From Flavobacterium sp. SM15 (GTDB lineage: Bacteria > Bacteroidota > Bacteroidia > Flavobacteriales > Flavobacteriaceae), in assembly GCF_022012335.1 (NCBI RefSeq), contig NZ_JAKLTO010000002.1:530087-594086 (forward strand): a stretch of 64,000 bases of DNA, given 5' to 3'. A program made the translations under genes and the position numbers. The notes below the pieces were generated by a model. That model ran no database searches. It had not been told where the DNA came from and was given only the letters and a program-made list of their open reading frames with translations. Shown one piece after another: positions 27,340 through 35,558 of this stretch. How positions within the stretch are numbered: the stretch's first letter is position 1; the number at the start of each line of letters is the position of its first letter.

Positions 27340-28530
27340 ATGGATATTTTTCAAAACGCGGAAGATTTTGTTTTCAACTTACTCAAAGATAATCTTTCTA
27401 TTTCATATACTTACCATAATTTTAGCCATACCCAAAAAGTAGTAAATGCTGCTAAAACCCTGATTAGCCACGAGGCCATAACCGATACACAAGCCGAAGC
27501 ACTAGTCATGGCCGCTTGGTTTCACGACACCGGTTACATTAAAGGAATGGAAAGCCATGAAGAGCAAAGCGTTTTAATTGCCAAAGATTTTCTGGAAAAA
27601 CACAACAAGCCCAGCGGGTTTATTGAAGAGGTAAGTTCTTTAATCAGGGCAACCGAAATTCAGCACGAACCGAAAAGCATATCCGAAAAAATAATAAAAG
27701 ATGCCGATTACTGGCATTTTGCCAACGAAAATTACCTTTCCATCTGCCAATTGCTGCGTGAAGAATGGAAACTCACCCAAGGAAAAACCTTCAGCGATCT
27801 GCAATGGGCTTCGGAAAACAAACGAATCTTAACCACTTGCCATAGGTATTTCAGTTCGTATGCTAAAGAACACTGGCAACAAATAAAAGACCAGAATATT
27901 TTTCTATTACAGGAACAAATTCAAAAACTAACCACTAAACCCGAAGGCGGAACCAAATCCAACCTTAAAAAGAAAAAACTGGAAAAACTGGAGCGTCCCG
28001 AGCGCGGCATCGACACTATGTTTCGGGTAACATTGAACAATCATACCCGCCTGAGTGATATTGCAGACAGCAAAGCCAACATCTTACTTTCGGTAAACGC
28101 TATTATCATTTCTATTGCCTTATCCACACTGATTCCCAAACTGGACAGTCCGGGAAATGCTCATCTTGTCATTCCTACTTTTGTTTTACTGATGTTTAGT
28201 GTGATTTCAATTATTTTTGCCATAATGTCTACCCGTCCCAAAGTAACCAGTGGCATTTTTACCCGAAAAGATATCGAAGAGCGAAAAGTCAATTTGCTGT
28301 TCTTCGGAAATTTCCATAAAATGCCCTTGGACGAATACCAATGGGCCGTAAACGAACTCATGAAAGACCGCGATTACCTTTACGATTCCATGATTAAGGA
28401 TTTATACTATTTAGGCTTAGTCTTGAACAGAAAATACAAACTGTTGCGTATCACTTATACCATCTTCATGATTGGAATCATCTGTTCGGTTTTTGCTTTT
28501 GTTTGGGCGTTTAAAAATTCAGGTGTTTAA
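27340..28530 (+). CDS. HD-domain protein fused to a PycTM (Pycsar effector) membrane module
   Basis: A protein of 396 residues from the ATG at 27340. Residues about 1-170 are an HD metal-dependent phosphohydrolase: H30 in NFSHTQKV, HD at 62-63 in WFHDTGY, H73, and an Asp at 121/123 in IIKDADYW. A Lys/Glu linker (200-222) leads to the PycTM region (DUF5706), which opens GIDTMFRVTLNNHTRLSDIA and has SKANILLSVNAIIISIAL (TM 248-267), TM 275-296 and TM about 371-391. PycTM proteins are membrane-disrupting effectors of Pycsar anti-phage systems. HD fusions are common in flavobacteria and may act outside defence. No nucleotide cyclase lies nearby. Confidence 0.85.
   Translation: MDIFQNAEDFVFNLLKDNLSISYTYHNFSHTQKVVNAAKTLISHEAITDTQAEALVMAAWFHDTGYIKGMESHEEQSVLIAKDFLEKHNKPSGFIEEVSSLIRATEIQHEPKSISEKIIKDADYWHFANENYLSICQLLREEWKLTQGKTFSDLQWASENKRILTTCHRYFSSYAKEHWQQIKDQNIFLLQEQIQKLTTKPEGGTKSNLKKKKLEKLERPERGIDTMFRVTLNNHTRLSDIADSKANILLSVNAIIISIALSTLIPKLDSPGNAHLVIPTFVLLMFSVISIIFAIMSTRPKVTSGIFTRKDIEERKVNLLFFGNFHKMPLDEYQWAVNELMKDRDYLYDSMIKDLYYLGLVLNRKYKLLRITYTIFMIGIICSVFAFVWAFKNSGV
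27384..27391 (-). promoter_or_regulatory. Putative -7 element (TATCTTTG) inside the HD-PycTM gene
   Basis: The minus strand reads TATCTTTG 72 bases upstream of the phosphoesterase fusion ATG. Only 27 bases separate the two divergent start codons, so this promoter has to lie within the neighbouring coding sequence. Confidence 0.35.
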
Positions 28531-30836
28531 TTCAGAAGTACTTTTACGCGGATTGCTTTCAAACCGGAAACACCTTGTAAATCTTCTACTTCCAGAAATT
28601 CTACAGTAGGTTCGAGTACCTTTTGAAATTGAAGGTATTCGATGTATTTTTTGTATTCTTTCTCTTCGTCGGAATGTGAATAAACAATGGTGATTTTACC
28701 TTTTTCGGTAATGCGTTTTTGGGTTCCTTTTTCCATGGCTTTGTCGATACGTTTTTTAACCACTTCATAACGGGCATTGTATGAGCCGTCAACGTCGAAG
28801 CGCTTCTCATCCATTCTGAAACGAATGGTTATGGGCGAACTGAACACTAAGATTAAAGACGCAACTTCCAAATGATAAGGCAACGTATCTTTAAGCAGAT
28901 AATGTTCTTTCTCCATTTGAGCCAACACGTGAAGCTGCCATAAACGCATATTGTAAAGGTAAGTGAGGTCAAAATTCGAATGAGGCGCTATGGAACTACC
29001 TATGTAAAGGTTGTGCTCTACTCCATCGGTATTAAAGCGTTCGAAATAATGCGGAAAAATCTCTTGTGCTTCTTTTTGCTTATTGTCTAAAACAACGCTA
29101 AGTTTTTTATTTATCGAAGTTAAAGTCGCATCGAATTTTTTTCGTTCCTGATAAAACGCTCCGGTAGTTTCATCAATTTTTTTAAAATAACTCCTGATTA
29201 ATGAAAAAGCCGCGTCGCCTTCTTTTACATTTTTCAAAAACGGATGAATTTCAGTCTCGATGTACCGCTGAATTTGTTGCTCGGTATCGGCCTTTAAATT
29301 GAGAAACAAGTCTTTTAAAAAGGTTTCCAATTCAAATTTTCGCTGTTCCAGGATGATCAGGTTGGCTTCGGCATGCAGCAATTCTATAATTTCGATAAGA
29401 GCGTTCAACTGGTTTTTAATATCGTGTTGGGCGGCACGGTTTCTTGTGTCGGACGATTCTTTAATATCAATCTGTCCATAAAGCGGGAATACGTCCTTAA
29501 AGGTAATTTCCTTAAACACATATTCCGGATTAAAATGCTCGTTGAAAATGTACTTACGGGCTTCTTTTTGAAATTTCCAATACACACTTGGATGAATGGT
29601 GGTATATTCTTTTTGAATGACCACTTCAATTTTATTCTGAATATCGGAATTATAACGATCAATGGTATCAACGATGAACGGCATCACTATCTCCAGCTTC
29701 TTCGCGTTGAGGCTGTTGAGTTCGCCAATTCGCGAAGAAACCAGCTCCATGATTCCTAATAACTTGTCGTCTTTAACCACCGGAGCTAAAATACAGCTCT
29801 GTATGTTTTGAGAAAGCAGATGATTCCCAAAATAACGGTTCTCGTCCTGAGCAGCAAATTCAGAAACATTGGAAACCGCCAAAACACGACGCTTTTCGAC
29901 TAAATTTTTATAAATCTCCCCGTTTTCCACTTCCTCACAATTCATCTCCATGTCCTCACAAAGCAAAAAACTTTTTATTTTCTTTTCGTAATTAGCTGCA
30001 TTGAATTTTACCTCTTCCGACATAAAGGAAGTGAACCCAATTTTCAAATCGGAAATTTTAAAAATTGAACGGAAAATATTCTCGAACGACTCGCTAAAGT
30101 CGGTTTCTTCTCCATTGATTTTCAATAAATTACTTTTTAAGATAGAAACCGCATTTTCGGTAGTCGCATCAAAAAGAACCACAATACCAAAACCTTTCAA
30201 AATCCAGCTTTGCGGCGGAAATTTTTCTTTCCACAAATCAAGATTGTCAAAATTATCCATCAACAGATTAATGTCGTCTTGAGTGAGCTTAATGGAATTT
30301 TCAGTGGGAAGAATTTCTAAAAAGTCGGCATTATACAAAATCCGGTAATGCCTTAGGATGCCTTCAGCATCGGGAATATCATAAAACAAAGGCTTGCTAA
30401 AATCCAAATGTTGTTTGTAATACACATTAAGGATTAATGCACAGCTCATAATATAAAACTGATGCTGGTCGAAATCCCGAATGGTAATATCGAAATGCAT
30501 TCCAGCATCTTTCAGGATTTTTTTAAACCGTTCGGTATAATTAAAGGTAATGTTTACAAAGGGAATAGTGACCGCTTTAATTTCATTGTGTGTTAAAGCC
30601 GTAGGAAACAAATCTGCCAAAAGATGATTGATAAGCGTTGCATTATCCTCAATTTGCTGCATGCTGGTAATCCCTTCCCTAAGCTCAGGAACAGCTGCCG
30701 TTTTCTCAAGCAAAGCCTTGGCATAATTGGAACGATAATCTACATCGGAAGCGGCAATATCTTCCAAAGTTTCAAGTACTTTATGAAACGATATTTTTAT
30801 TTGAAACGGATTTTCCTCAAATTCGGTAAAGTTCAT
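28527..30836 (-). CDS. Large GAF-domain protein, signalling-like
   Basis: A 769-residue soluble protein. A GAF-type domain spans roughly residues 260-390, with KRRVLAVSNVSEFAAQDENR and QSCILAPVVKDDKLLGIMEL as typical GAF strands. The flanking regions, including NATLINHLLADLFPTALTHN near the N-terminus, are alpha-helical and unassigned. Near residue 470 the helix RAAQHDIKNQLNALIEIIEL has the His-Asp-x-x-Asn pattern of some DHp phospho-acceptor helices, but no HATPase domain is visible. Its stop codon overlaps that of the convergent HD-PycTM gene by four bases. Confidence 0.75.
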   Translation of the reverse strand: MNFTEFEENPFQIKISFHKVLETLEDIAASDVDYRSNYAKALLEKTAAVPELREGITSMQQIEDNATLINHLLADLFPTALTHNEIKAVTIPFVNITFNYTERFKKILKDAGMHFDITIRDFDQHQFYIMSCALILNVYYKQHLDFSKPLFYDIPDAEGILRHYRILYNADFLEILPTENSIKLTQDDINLLMDNFDNLDLWKEKFPPQSWILKGFGIVVLFDATTENAVSILKSNLLKINGEETDFSESFENIFRSIFKISDLKIGFTSFMSEEVKFNAANYEKKIKSFLLCEDMEMNCEEVENGEIYKNLVEKRRVLAVSNVSEFAAQDENRYFGNHLLSQNIQSCILAPVVKDDKLLGIMELVSSRIGELNSLNAKKLEIVMPFIVDTIDRYNSDIQNKIEVVIQKEYTTIHPSVYWKFQKEARKYIFNEHFNPEYVFKEITFKDVFPLYGQIDIKESSDTRNRAAQHDIKNQLNALIEIIELLHAEANLIILEQRKFELETFLKDLFLNLKADTEQQIQRYIETEIHPFLKNVKEGDAAFSLIRSYFKKIDETTGAFYQERKKFDATLTSINKKLSVVLDNKQKEAQEIFPHYFERFNTDGVEHNLYIGSSIAPHSNFDLTYLYNMRLWQLHVLAQMEKEHYLLKDTLPYHLEVASLILVFSSPITIRFRMDEKRFDVDGSYNARYEVVKKRIDKAMEKGTQKRITEKGKITIVYSHSDEEKEYKKYIEYLQFQKVLEPTVEFLEVEDLQGVSGLKAIRVKVLLN

Positions 30837-30955
30837 AGCATCACAACCTATTTAGCCTATAAAGTTACTAAATAAGGTTTTCATGTGCATCCGATTTTAA
30901 AGTTTCCTTAACCAAACCCTTTTGATCAATTAAACAAAAGCGTCCTTAAAAACAA

Positions 30956-30988
30956 AAAACCTTGTAAACTCAACATTTACAAGGTTTT
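30956..30988 (-). terminator. Terminator downstream of tRNA-Ala and the pigment operon
   Basis: A 13-pair perfect stem AAAACCTTGTAAA / TTTACAAGGTTTT with a seven-base loop. On the minus strand it is followed by a T-rich tract. It lies 15 bases past the tRNA 3' end and would end transcripts arriving from the pigment cluster. Confidence 0.85.
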
Positions 30989-31002
30989 ATAATTTTCAAC
31001 TG

Positions 31003-31076
31003 TGGAGAAGATGGGGCTCGAACCCACGACCTCTTGACTGCCAGTCAAGCACTCTAGCCAACTGAGCTACATCCCC
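31003..31076 (-). tRNA. tRNA-Ala, anticodon GGC
   Basis: A complete cloverleaf on the minus strand: acceptor GGGGATG pairs with CTTCTCC with one U-U mismatch and a G3-U70 wobble. That wobble is the identity element of tRNA-Ala. The D arm is GCTC/GAGT, the anticodon stem CTTGA/TCAAG with loop CTGGCAG (anticodon GGC), and the T arm GTGGG-TTCGAGC-CCCAT. CCA is not encoded. The 5' end lies six bases after the stop of the AMP-binding ligase gene on the same strand. Confidence 0.96.
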
Positions 31077-31082
31077 AAAATT

Positions 31083-32372
31083 TTAAAGGCGTTTATCGAT
31101 AAAGGTTATCGGTTTACGACTTGCTGGCACAAATATAATCTTATTTAGGATATCTTCAGCAACAAATTCAACTTTTGGTGTTACTCTTAATTTTGCCCTA
31201 AAATGATCCTTGATTGAGGCTAATAATTCTTCAGAATCCGTGTGCGCCGAAATCTTAATCAAAATCTCATCGGTACCCAATTCATTGGTAGAAATTTCAA
31301 TGACGTGATTTTTTACTCCTTCAAAATAGGTAAGTAAATCGTGCATAGCCGGAGGGTACAAGGTTGTCCCTTTGTATTTTATCATGTGTTGCTTTCTTCC
31401 CACAACGGGCCCAACACGCAAAGTAGTTCTCCCGCAAAGACAAGGTTCGGTATGCAATTTAACAATATCACCTGTTTTAAAACGAAGCAGCGGCATCGCT
31501 TCCACCCCTAAAGTGGTAATGGTCAATTCGCCGCTTTCACCTTCCAAGACCGGCTGATCGTTTTCGTTTAAAACTTCAGTGATGATCAATTCGGGATGCT
31601 GATGCCCTCCTACAAAATGTTCACATTCGGTAAAGGCGGTGCTCATTTCCGTAGAAGCATAAGTTGAAAAAAGTTGCAATGACCACTTATCCGTGATCTT
31701 TTGTGTTAAGATTGATGGGGAAAAATCCTGGTTCCGAAGTGATTCCCCAATACAGATAACTCCTTTTACACTCGAGGCTTTATAATCAATGTTGTGCTGT
31801 TCTGCATATTCAATCAGTTTCAACAAAAAAGAAGGAACTGCAATGAGGTATTTGGGCTGGTATTTTAAAATCGAATCCCATTGAAGCTCAGGAATCCCAG
31901 CTCCTACCCGAATTACGCCTGCTCCTAATTTCCTCAAACCCATAAAATAAGCCAATCCTGCCATAAACCTTCGATCCATCGTGGTCATTAACTGAACCAC
32001 ATCGCCTTTTTTAATCCCTGCGCAGGCAAAGGAAATCGCCTCATTGTATGCAAGGCGCTCCAAATCGTTATCCGTAAGCCCAAAGGTTACCGGGCTTCCT
32101 AAAGTTCCTGATGTCGTAGCATAATCGATGATTTGGTGCATCGGAACACAAAAAAAATCATCGTTAAACTCCTGAAGTTGGGTTTTGGTCGTTACAGGAA
32201 TTTGCTGTAAATCTGAAATGGTTTTTATGGTTTCAATCGCTATGTCATTTTTGGTGAATAACGATTGATAATAAGGCGAGTTATTTTTCAAATACACCAG
32301 CGTTTCCCTTAGTTTCTCATGTTGAAACTCACGGATTTCTTCCAAGGATTTTGTCTCTATTGCCGGTATCAT
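31083..32372 (-). CDS. AMP-binding (phenylacetate-CoA ligase-like) acyl-activating enzyme
   Basis: A 429-residue adenylate-forming enzyme of the PaaK-like group. The Ser/Thr/Gly-rich ATP loop is TTSGTLGSPVTFG near residue 88. STYASTEMSTAFTEC corresponds to the A5 motif near 230, and LRFKTGDIVKLHTEPCLCGR to the A7/A8 region near 290. The C-terminal small domain follows. In this context I infer that it activates 4-coumarate from TAL and loads it on CoA or an ACP to start the aryl polyene. Last gene of the operon. Its ATG overlaps the TGA of the C45 gene by four bases. Confidence 0.85.
   Translation of the reverse strand: MIPAIETKSLEEIREFQHEKLRETLVYLKNNSPYYQSLFTKNDIAIETIKTISDLQQIPVTTKTQLQEFNDDFFCVPMHQIIDYATTSGTLGSPVTFGLTDNDLERLAYNEAISFACAGIKKGDVVQLMTTMDRRFMAGLAYFMGLRKLGAGVIRVGAGIPELQWDSILKYQPKYLIAVPSFLLKLIEYAEQHNIDYKASSVKGVICIGESLRNQDFSPSILTQKITDKWSLQLFSTYASTEMSTAFTECEHFVGGHQHPELIITEVLNENDQPVLEGESGELTITTLGVEAMPLLRFKTGDIVKLHTEPCLCGRTTLRVGPVVGRKQHMIKYKGTTLYPPAMHDLLTYFEGVKNHVIEISTNELGTDEILIKISAHTDSEELLASIKDHFRAKLRVTPKVEFVAEDILNKIIFVPASRKPITFIDKRL
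31130..31137 (-). promoter_or_regulatory. Putative tRNA-Ala promoter (-7 TATATTTG) inside the ligase gene
   Basis: The minus strand reads TATATTTG 53 bases upstream of the tRNA 5' end, with a TTG 22 bases further upstream (31160-31162). It is embedded in the last codons of the AMP-binding gene. Confidence 0.35.
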
Positions 32373-34033
32373 CTTTGTTTTCTTTTACTTTTTTTCAGAT
32401 AGTTTTCGATTCGCTCCTGATCAGGCACAGTGGTCACTTCTTTGGTTAAGGCTTTACTGAACTCGATTTCGGCAGCTTTAAACCACCCTTTTTCATAATA
32501 ATATTTTCCTGCTTTGAAATATACATGCCAAAATTCGGGATTCAAGTTCTGATACTCGCTCACAAAATCTGCAGTTACAGTCTCTTTTTCTTGTATCGCT
32601 TTATCTAAAACTCGATCTTGAATTCTGTAATTTTCATAATCCGCATAAGCTTTCGAGTTTAGAAAATCGTCTTTGGCTATATTCAAGGATTCAGTTCCTA
32701 AAACTACAAAATCGTTTGATTTCTTGTTGAAAATTTTTCCCAAATCGTACGCTACAAATTCTCCAAGCTGGTACGGATTTGAAGACACCCAAACCAATTT
32801 GCTCTCCGGTTTAAAAATGATGCCGTGATGCGCCAAAAGCTGATTCAGTGCTTTTTCATTTCCATAGCCTAAGCTTTTCCCCTTAAGTCCGTCTGTATTT
32901 CTTAAAAGTTCCGCCATCTTTTTTGGATTCATAACAAGATCTTCAGCCAATACTTCTTTCATCTTATCAAAACGATACTGGGAATGACTCTCTTTGATTT
33001 GCTTAAGGTTACGCTCATCTTTTCGATAGGCTTCACTTTGAAAATGATTGGAGCAAATCAAGGTATTGTTGTTGGAAACCTCATAAACATCGAATTTTTC
33101 AGGTGAAACCTCAATAAGTACCGCTTTTTTATCTTTAGCACTTCCCACCATAATAGATTCTGAAACAAAAACTTTTCTGGTCTTAGCTATTGAAATAGCT
33201 CCCTCGATATCGGAAGCATATTGCAAAATTTCGCGTGCCAGAATTGAAATTGGTGTTTTGGCAACCATGGGTATTTCCGATTTTCCTGCGTTGATCGTTA
33301 CTGTCAACCCTTGAAGATTCATTCCGGAAACCACCCCGATCATTCCGCCCCAACTCACACTCATAAAAGGGTGTCCTTGCGTTGGTTTTACAAACGAAAT
33401 AATTTTATCCTGGGCAAATTCATCACCGGCATAAAAATCAAAATTACGTCCGATCAACAACTGACCGTCTTGGGATTTATCGCCCCAAACCGCCACCGAA
33501 GAACAGCCCACCAAAGCCAAATCCTGCAAGGCATGACCAATATCGTGAGCACTGTGCAGATAAAGACTTCTTAAGTATTTGAGCGCTATAAAATTGTATT
33601 CTTCTGAGGCATATTGTGAAAGACCGTAAATTTCCGTTTTGTATTCTTCCGATACATTAAGGTACATTTTTCGGTTGTACCATTTCAAAAACTGTCGAAG
33701 CAAGCGCTGTTTGAATTTAGAGGGAACGATTTCCTTGATTTTGGAAAAAAAGATGCGTTCCTGTTTTTGAATGAGCGGCTGTGATAAAGCGCCTATGACC
33801 TTCCCTCGCTCTAAAGCATCTCCAGAAACATACAATTCCCAGAGTTTTTGTTTGTTTTTTATCAAATAGTTGTCTCCCGAGGAAAACAACGTATCGGAAT
33901 GCTTAAGCACCATTGGAACCTCTTGTTTATAACCTTCCACAATGGGTTGATGGTGAATCGATTTGGAAATTCCGCAGGAAAAGAGAACCAGCAGCAGCAC
34001 AAAATAAGCCCCTATTTTAAGCCTGAATCTCAT
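32369..34033 (-). CDS. C45-type Ntn-hydrolase lipoprotein with C-terminal TPR
   Basis: A 554-residue protein with a lipoprotein signal (residues 1-20, VLLLVLFSC). The acyl-CoA:6-aminopenicillanic-acid acyltransferase-like domain begins at the autoprocessing Cys 177 in LALVGCSSVAVWGD, followed by LLIGRNFDFYAGDE and GLTVTINAGKSEIP. The propeptide (about 21-176) would be cleaved. Near the C-terminus WHVYFKAGKYYYEKGWFKAA is a TPR-like helix pair. Family members transfer or hydrolyse acyl groups on amines. Its role in pigment assembly or recycling is not known to me. Coupled by ATGA to both neighbours. Confidence 0.85.
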   Translation of the reverse strand: MRFRLKIGAYFVLLLVLFSCGISKSIHHQPIVEGYKQEVPMVLKHSDTLFSSGDNYLIKNKQKLWELYVSGDALERGKVIGALSQPLIQKQERIFFSKIKEIVPSKFKQRLLRQFLKWYNRKMYLNVSEEYKTEIYGLSQYASEEYNFIALKYLRSLYLHSAHDIGHALQDLALVGCSSVAVWGDKSQDGQLLIGRNFDFYAGDEFAQDKIISFVKPTQGHPFMSVSWGGMIGVVSGMNLQGLTVTINAGKSEIPMVAKTPISILAREILQYASDIEGAISIAKTRKVFVSESIMVGSAKDKKAVLIEVSPEKFDVYEVSNNNTLICSNHFQSEAYRKDERNLKQIKESHSQYRFDKMKEVLAEDLVMNPKKMAELLRNTDGLKGKSLGYGNEKALNQLLAHHGIIFKPESKLVWVSSNPYQLGEFVAYDLGKIFNKKSNDFVVLGTESLNIAKDDFLNSKAYADYENYRIQDRVLDKAIQEKETVTADFVSEYQNLNPEFWHVYFKAGKYYYEKGWFKAAEIEFSKALTKEVTTVPDQERIENYLKKSKRKQR

Positions 34034-35556
34034 GACTTGGAAACCAATTCGTTATTGATTTTATTAATCAGATATGATTTACCTAAAATTTCCGAACACG
34101 TCACTACCGCCCCGATCGTTACCCCTAAAACGCCATGCATATTGATGCTTTGGCCAGTTAAAAACAGGTTCTCAATTTTGGTTTTCGGAGAAATAAACGT
34201 TTTCATTGGGTTGTTGGAATCTTTTACATAACCGTATAAATTCCCGTTATGCCCACCGATATAGTCCCTATAAGAAAGCGGTGTAGAAGCATAAATCGAT
34301 TTAATATGCTGTCTAATGTCCGGGAATTTCTTCTCTAATTCGTCGAGAAAAACCTTGGTTTTTTGCTGTTTAAAGGCTTCGTAAGCCGCACCGCGTTCTT
34401 CCTTTTCCGCTACGGTATTATGGGTGGATTCCCACTGCTTCATTTCATCAAAGCGCATATAGGTTATCCCGGTTAAACTTTCCGCCCATTGCTGATTTTC
34501 AGAAGAAACATTCATGGAAGCCATATAACTTTCCGGCCAGCTTTTCTCCGTATACGATCCCGCATCCCAAATTCGGTTCGGATCTTTAAAATGGTAGTAA
34601 TTATGATTGAGATACTTAACCGATTCGGGTTTGAAAACAATATAAATGCTAAAAGGAGCAATCAAAACCTCCAATTCCTGAATCCGATTGTAGTACGATT
34701 TTCGGAATTTGTCTTCCCCAATCATTTTCAAAGTAGTTTTCGGCTCAATATTCGAAATAAAAACATCTCCGAAATACTCTTTTCCATCTTTTGTTTTAGC
34801 AGAAACCAGTTGTCCGTTATCAAAACCAAAATCAACTACTTCACTGTGCTTATAGGCTTCCCCTCCATATTGACGAAGTTGTTTAATTAATTGTTTGGTG
34901 ATTTGACTTCCACCATTGATGCAACGCCATGCACTTTGAATGTACGAGTTCACCGAAAGGGCGTGCACATAAAACGGGGTTTTATCGGCAATTCCGGCGT
35001 ATAAAAAGTTAGAACCCGCCAAAACCGATTTGAGCTTCTCGTTTTGGGTAAGCTGATCAAAATACGCTTTCGCATTTACAGAAAGGATTTCCTCTTGGTA
35101 CCCACTTCCTTCTTTAAGGTTGTACAAAGGAAACGAATCGCAGGTATAACGCAGGTTTTCACAATAATTACGAAGAGTTTTTTCCTCTTCCGGAAAAAAT
35201 GGCTTGAGCTGTTCGATGAAATTTTCATAACCCTGAGCGTGCGGATATTCGTTAGGATCATTATCAAACGTGATAAAATCATAACCATCTTGGTTCATTT
35301 TCTGAAGCCTGAGCTGGTCCATAATTCCGAGGTACGAAAAATAGTTGTACAGGTTTTGCCCCTTTTCTAACCCGCCTATATAATGGATTCCGGTATCGAA
35401 AATGGTTTTGTCGCGCACAAAGGTTTGCAGGTTGCCTCCGTATTGGTTGTTTTTCTCCAAAACGCAAACACGCTTCCCTTCTTTAGCCATGATAATAGCG
35501 GAAACCAATCCACCTAGGCCGCTTCCAATGATAACTATGTCGTAACGATTGTTCAA
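34030..35556 (-). CDS. CrtI/retinol-saturase-like FAD-dependent oxidoreductase
   Basis: A 508-residue flavoprotein. The dinucleotide motif is IVIIGSGLGGLVSAIIMAKE at the N-terminus, followed by VCVLEKNNQYGGNLQTF. The C-terminal closure is NLFLTGQSINMHGVLGVTIG. This is the architecture of phytoene desaturases and all-trans-retinol 13,14-reductases, and a desaturation or saturation step on the polyene is plausible. The start is TTG, two bases after the MMPL fusion stop. No ATG precedes the FAD motif, so a TTG start is required. Confidence 0.87.
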   Translation of the reverse strand: MNNRYDIVIIGSGLGGLVSAIIMAKEGKRVCVLEKNNQYGGNLQTFVRDKTIFDTGIHYIGGLEKGQNLYNYFSYLGIMDQLRLQKMNQDGYDFITFDNDPNEYPHAQGYENFIEQLKPFFPEEEKTLRNYCENLRYTCDSFPLYNLKEGSGYQEEILSVNAKAYFDQLTQNEKLKSVLAGSNFLYAGIADKTPFYVHALSVNSYIQSAWRCINGGSQITKQLIKQLRQYGGEAYKHSEVVDFGFDNGQLVSAKTKDGKEYFGDVFISNIEPKTTLKMIGEDKFRKSYYNRIQELEVLIAPFSIYIVFKPESVKYLNHNYYHFKDPNRIWDAGSYTEKSWPESYMASMNVSSENQQWAESLTGITYMRFDEMKQWESTHNTVAEKEERGAAYEAFKQQKTKVFLDELEKKFPDIRQHIKSIYASTPLSYRDYIGGHNGNLYGYVKDSNNPMKTFISPKTKIENLFLTGQSINMHGVLGVTIGAVVTCSEILGKSYLINKINNELVSKS

Positions 35557-35558
35557 AT

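Noticed and set aside
27340..30836. A complete Pycsar defence operon
   Set aside because: No pyrimidine cyclase gene is adjacent, the neighbours face in different directions, and the surroundings look like core genome.
31003..31076. tRNA gene as an integration site bounding a mobile island
   Set aside because: Integrative elements usually insert at the 3' end of a tRNA gene. Here the pigment operon lies upstream of the 5' end and no integrase or repeated tRNA 3' fragment is seen.
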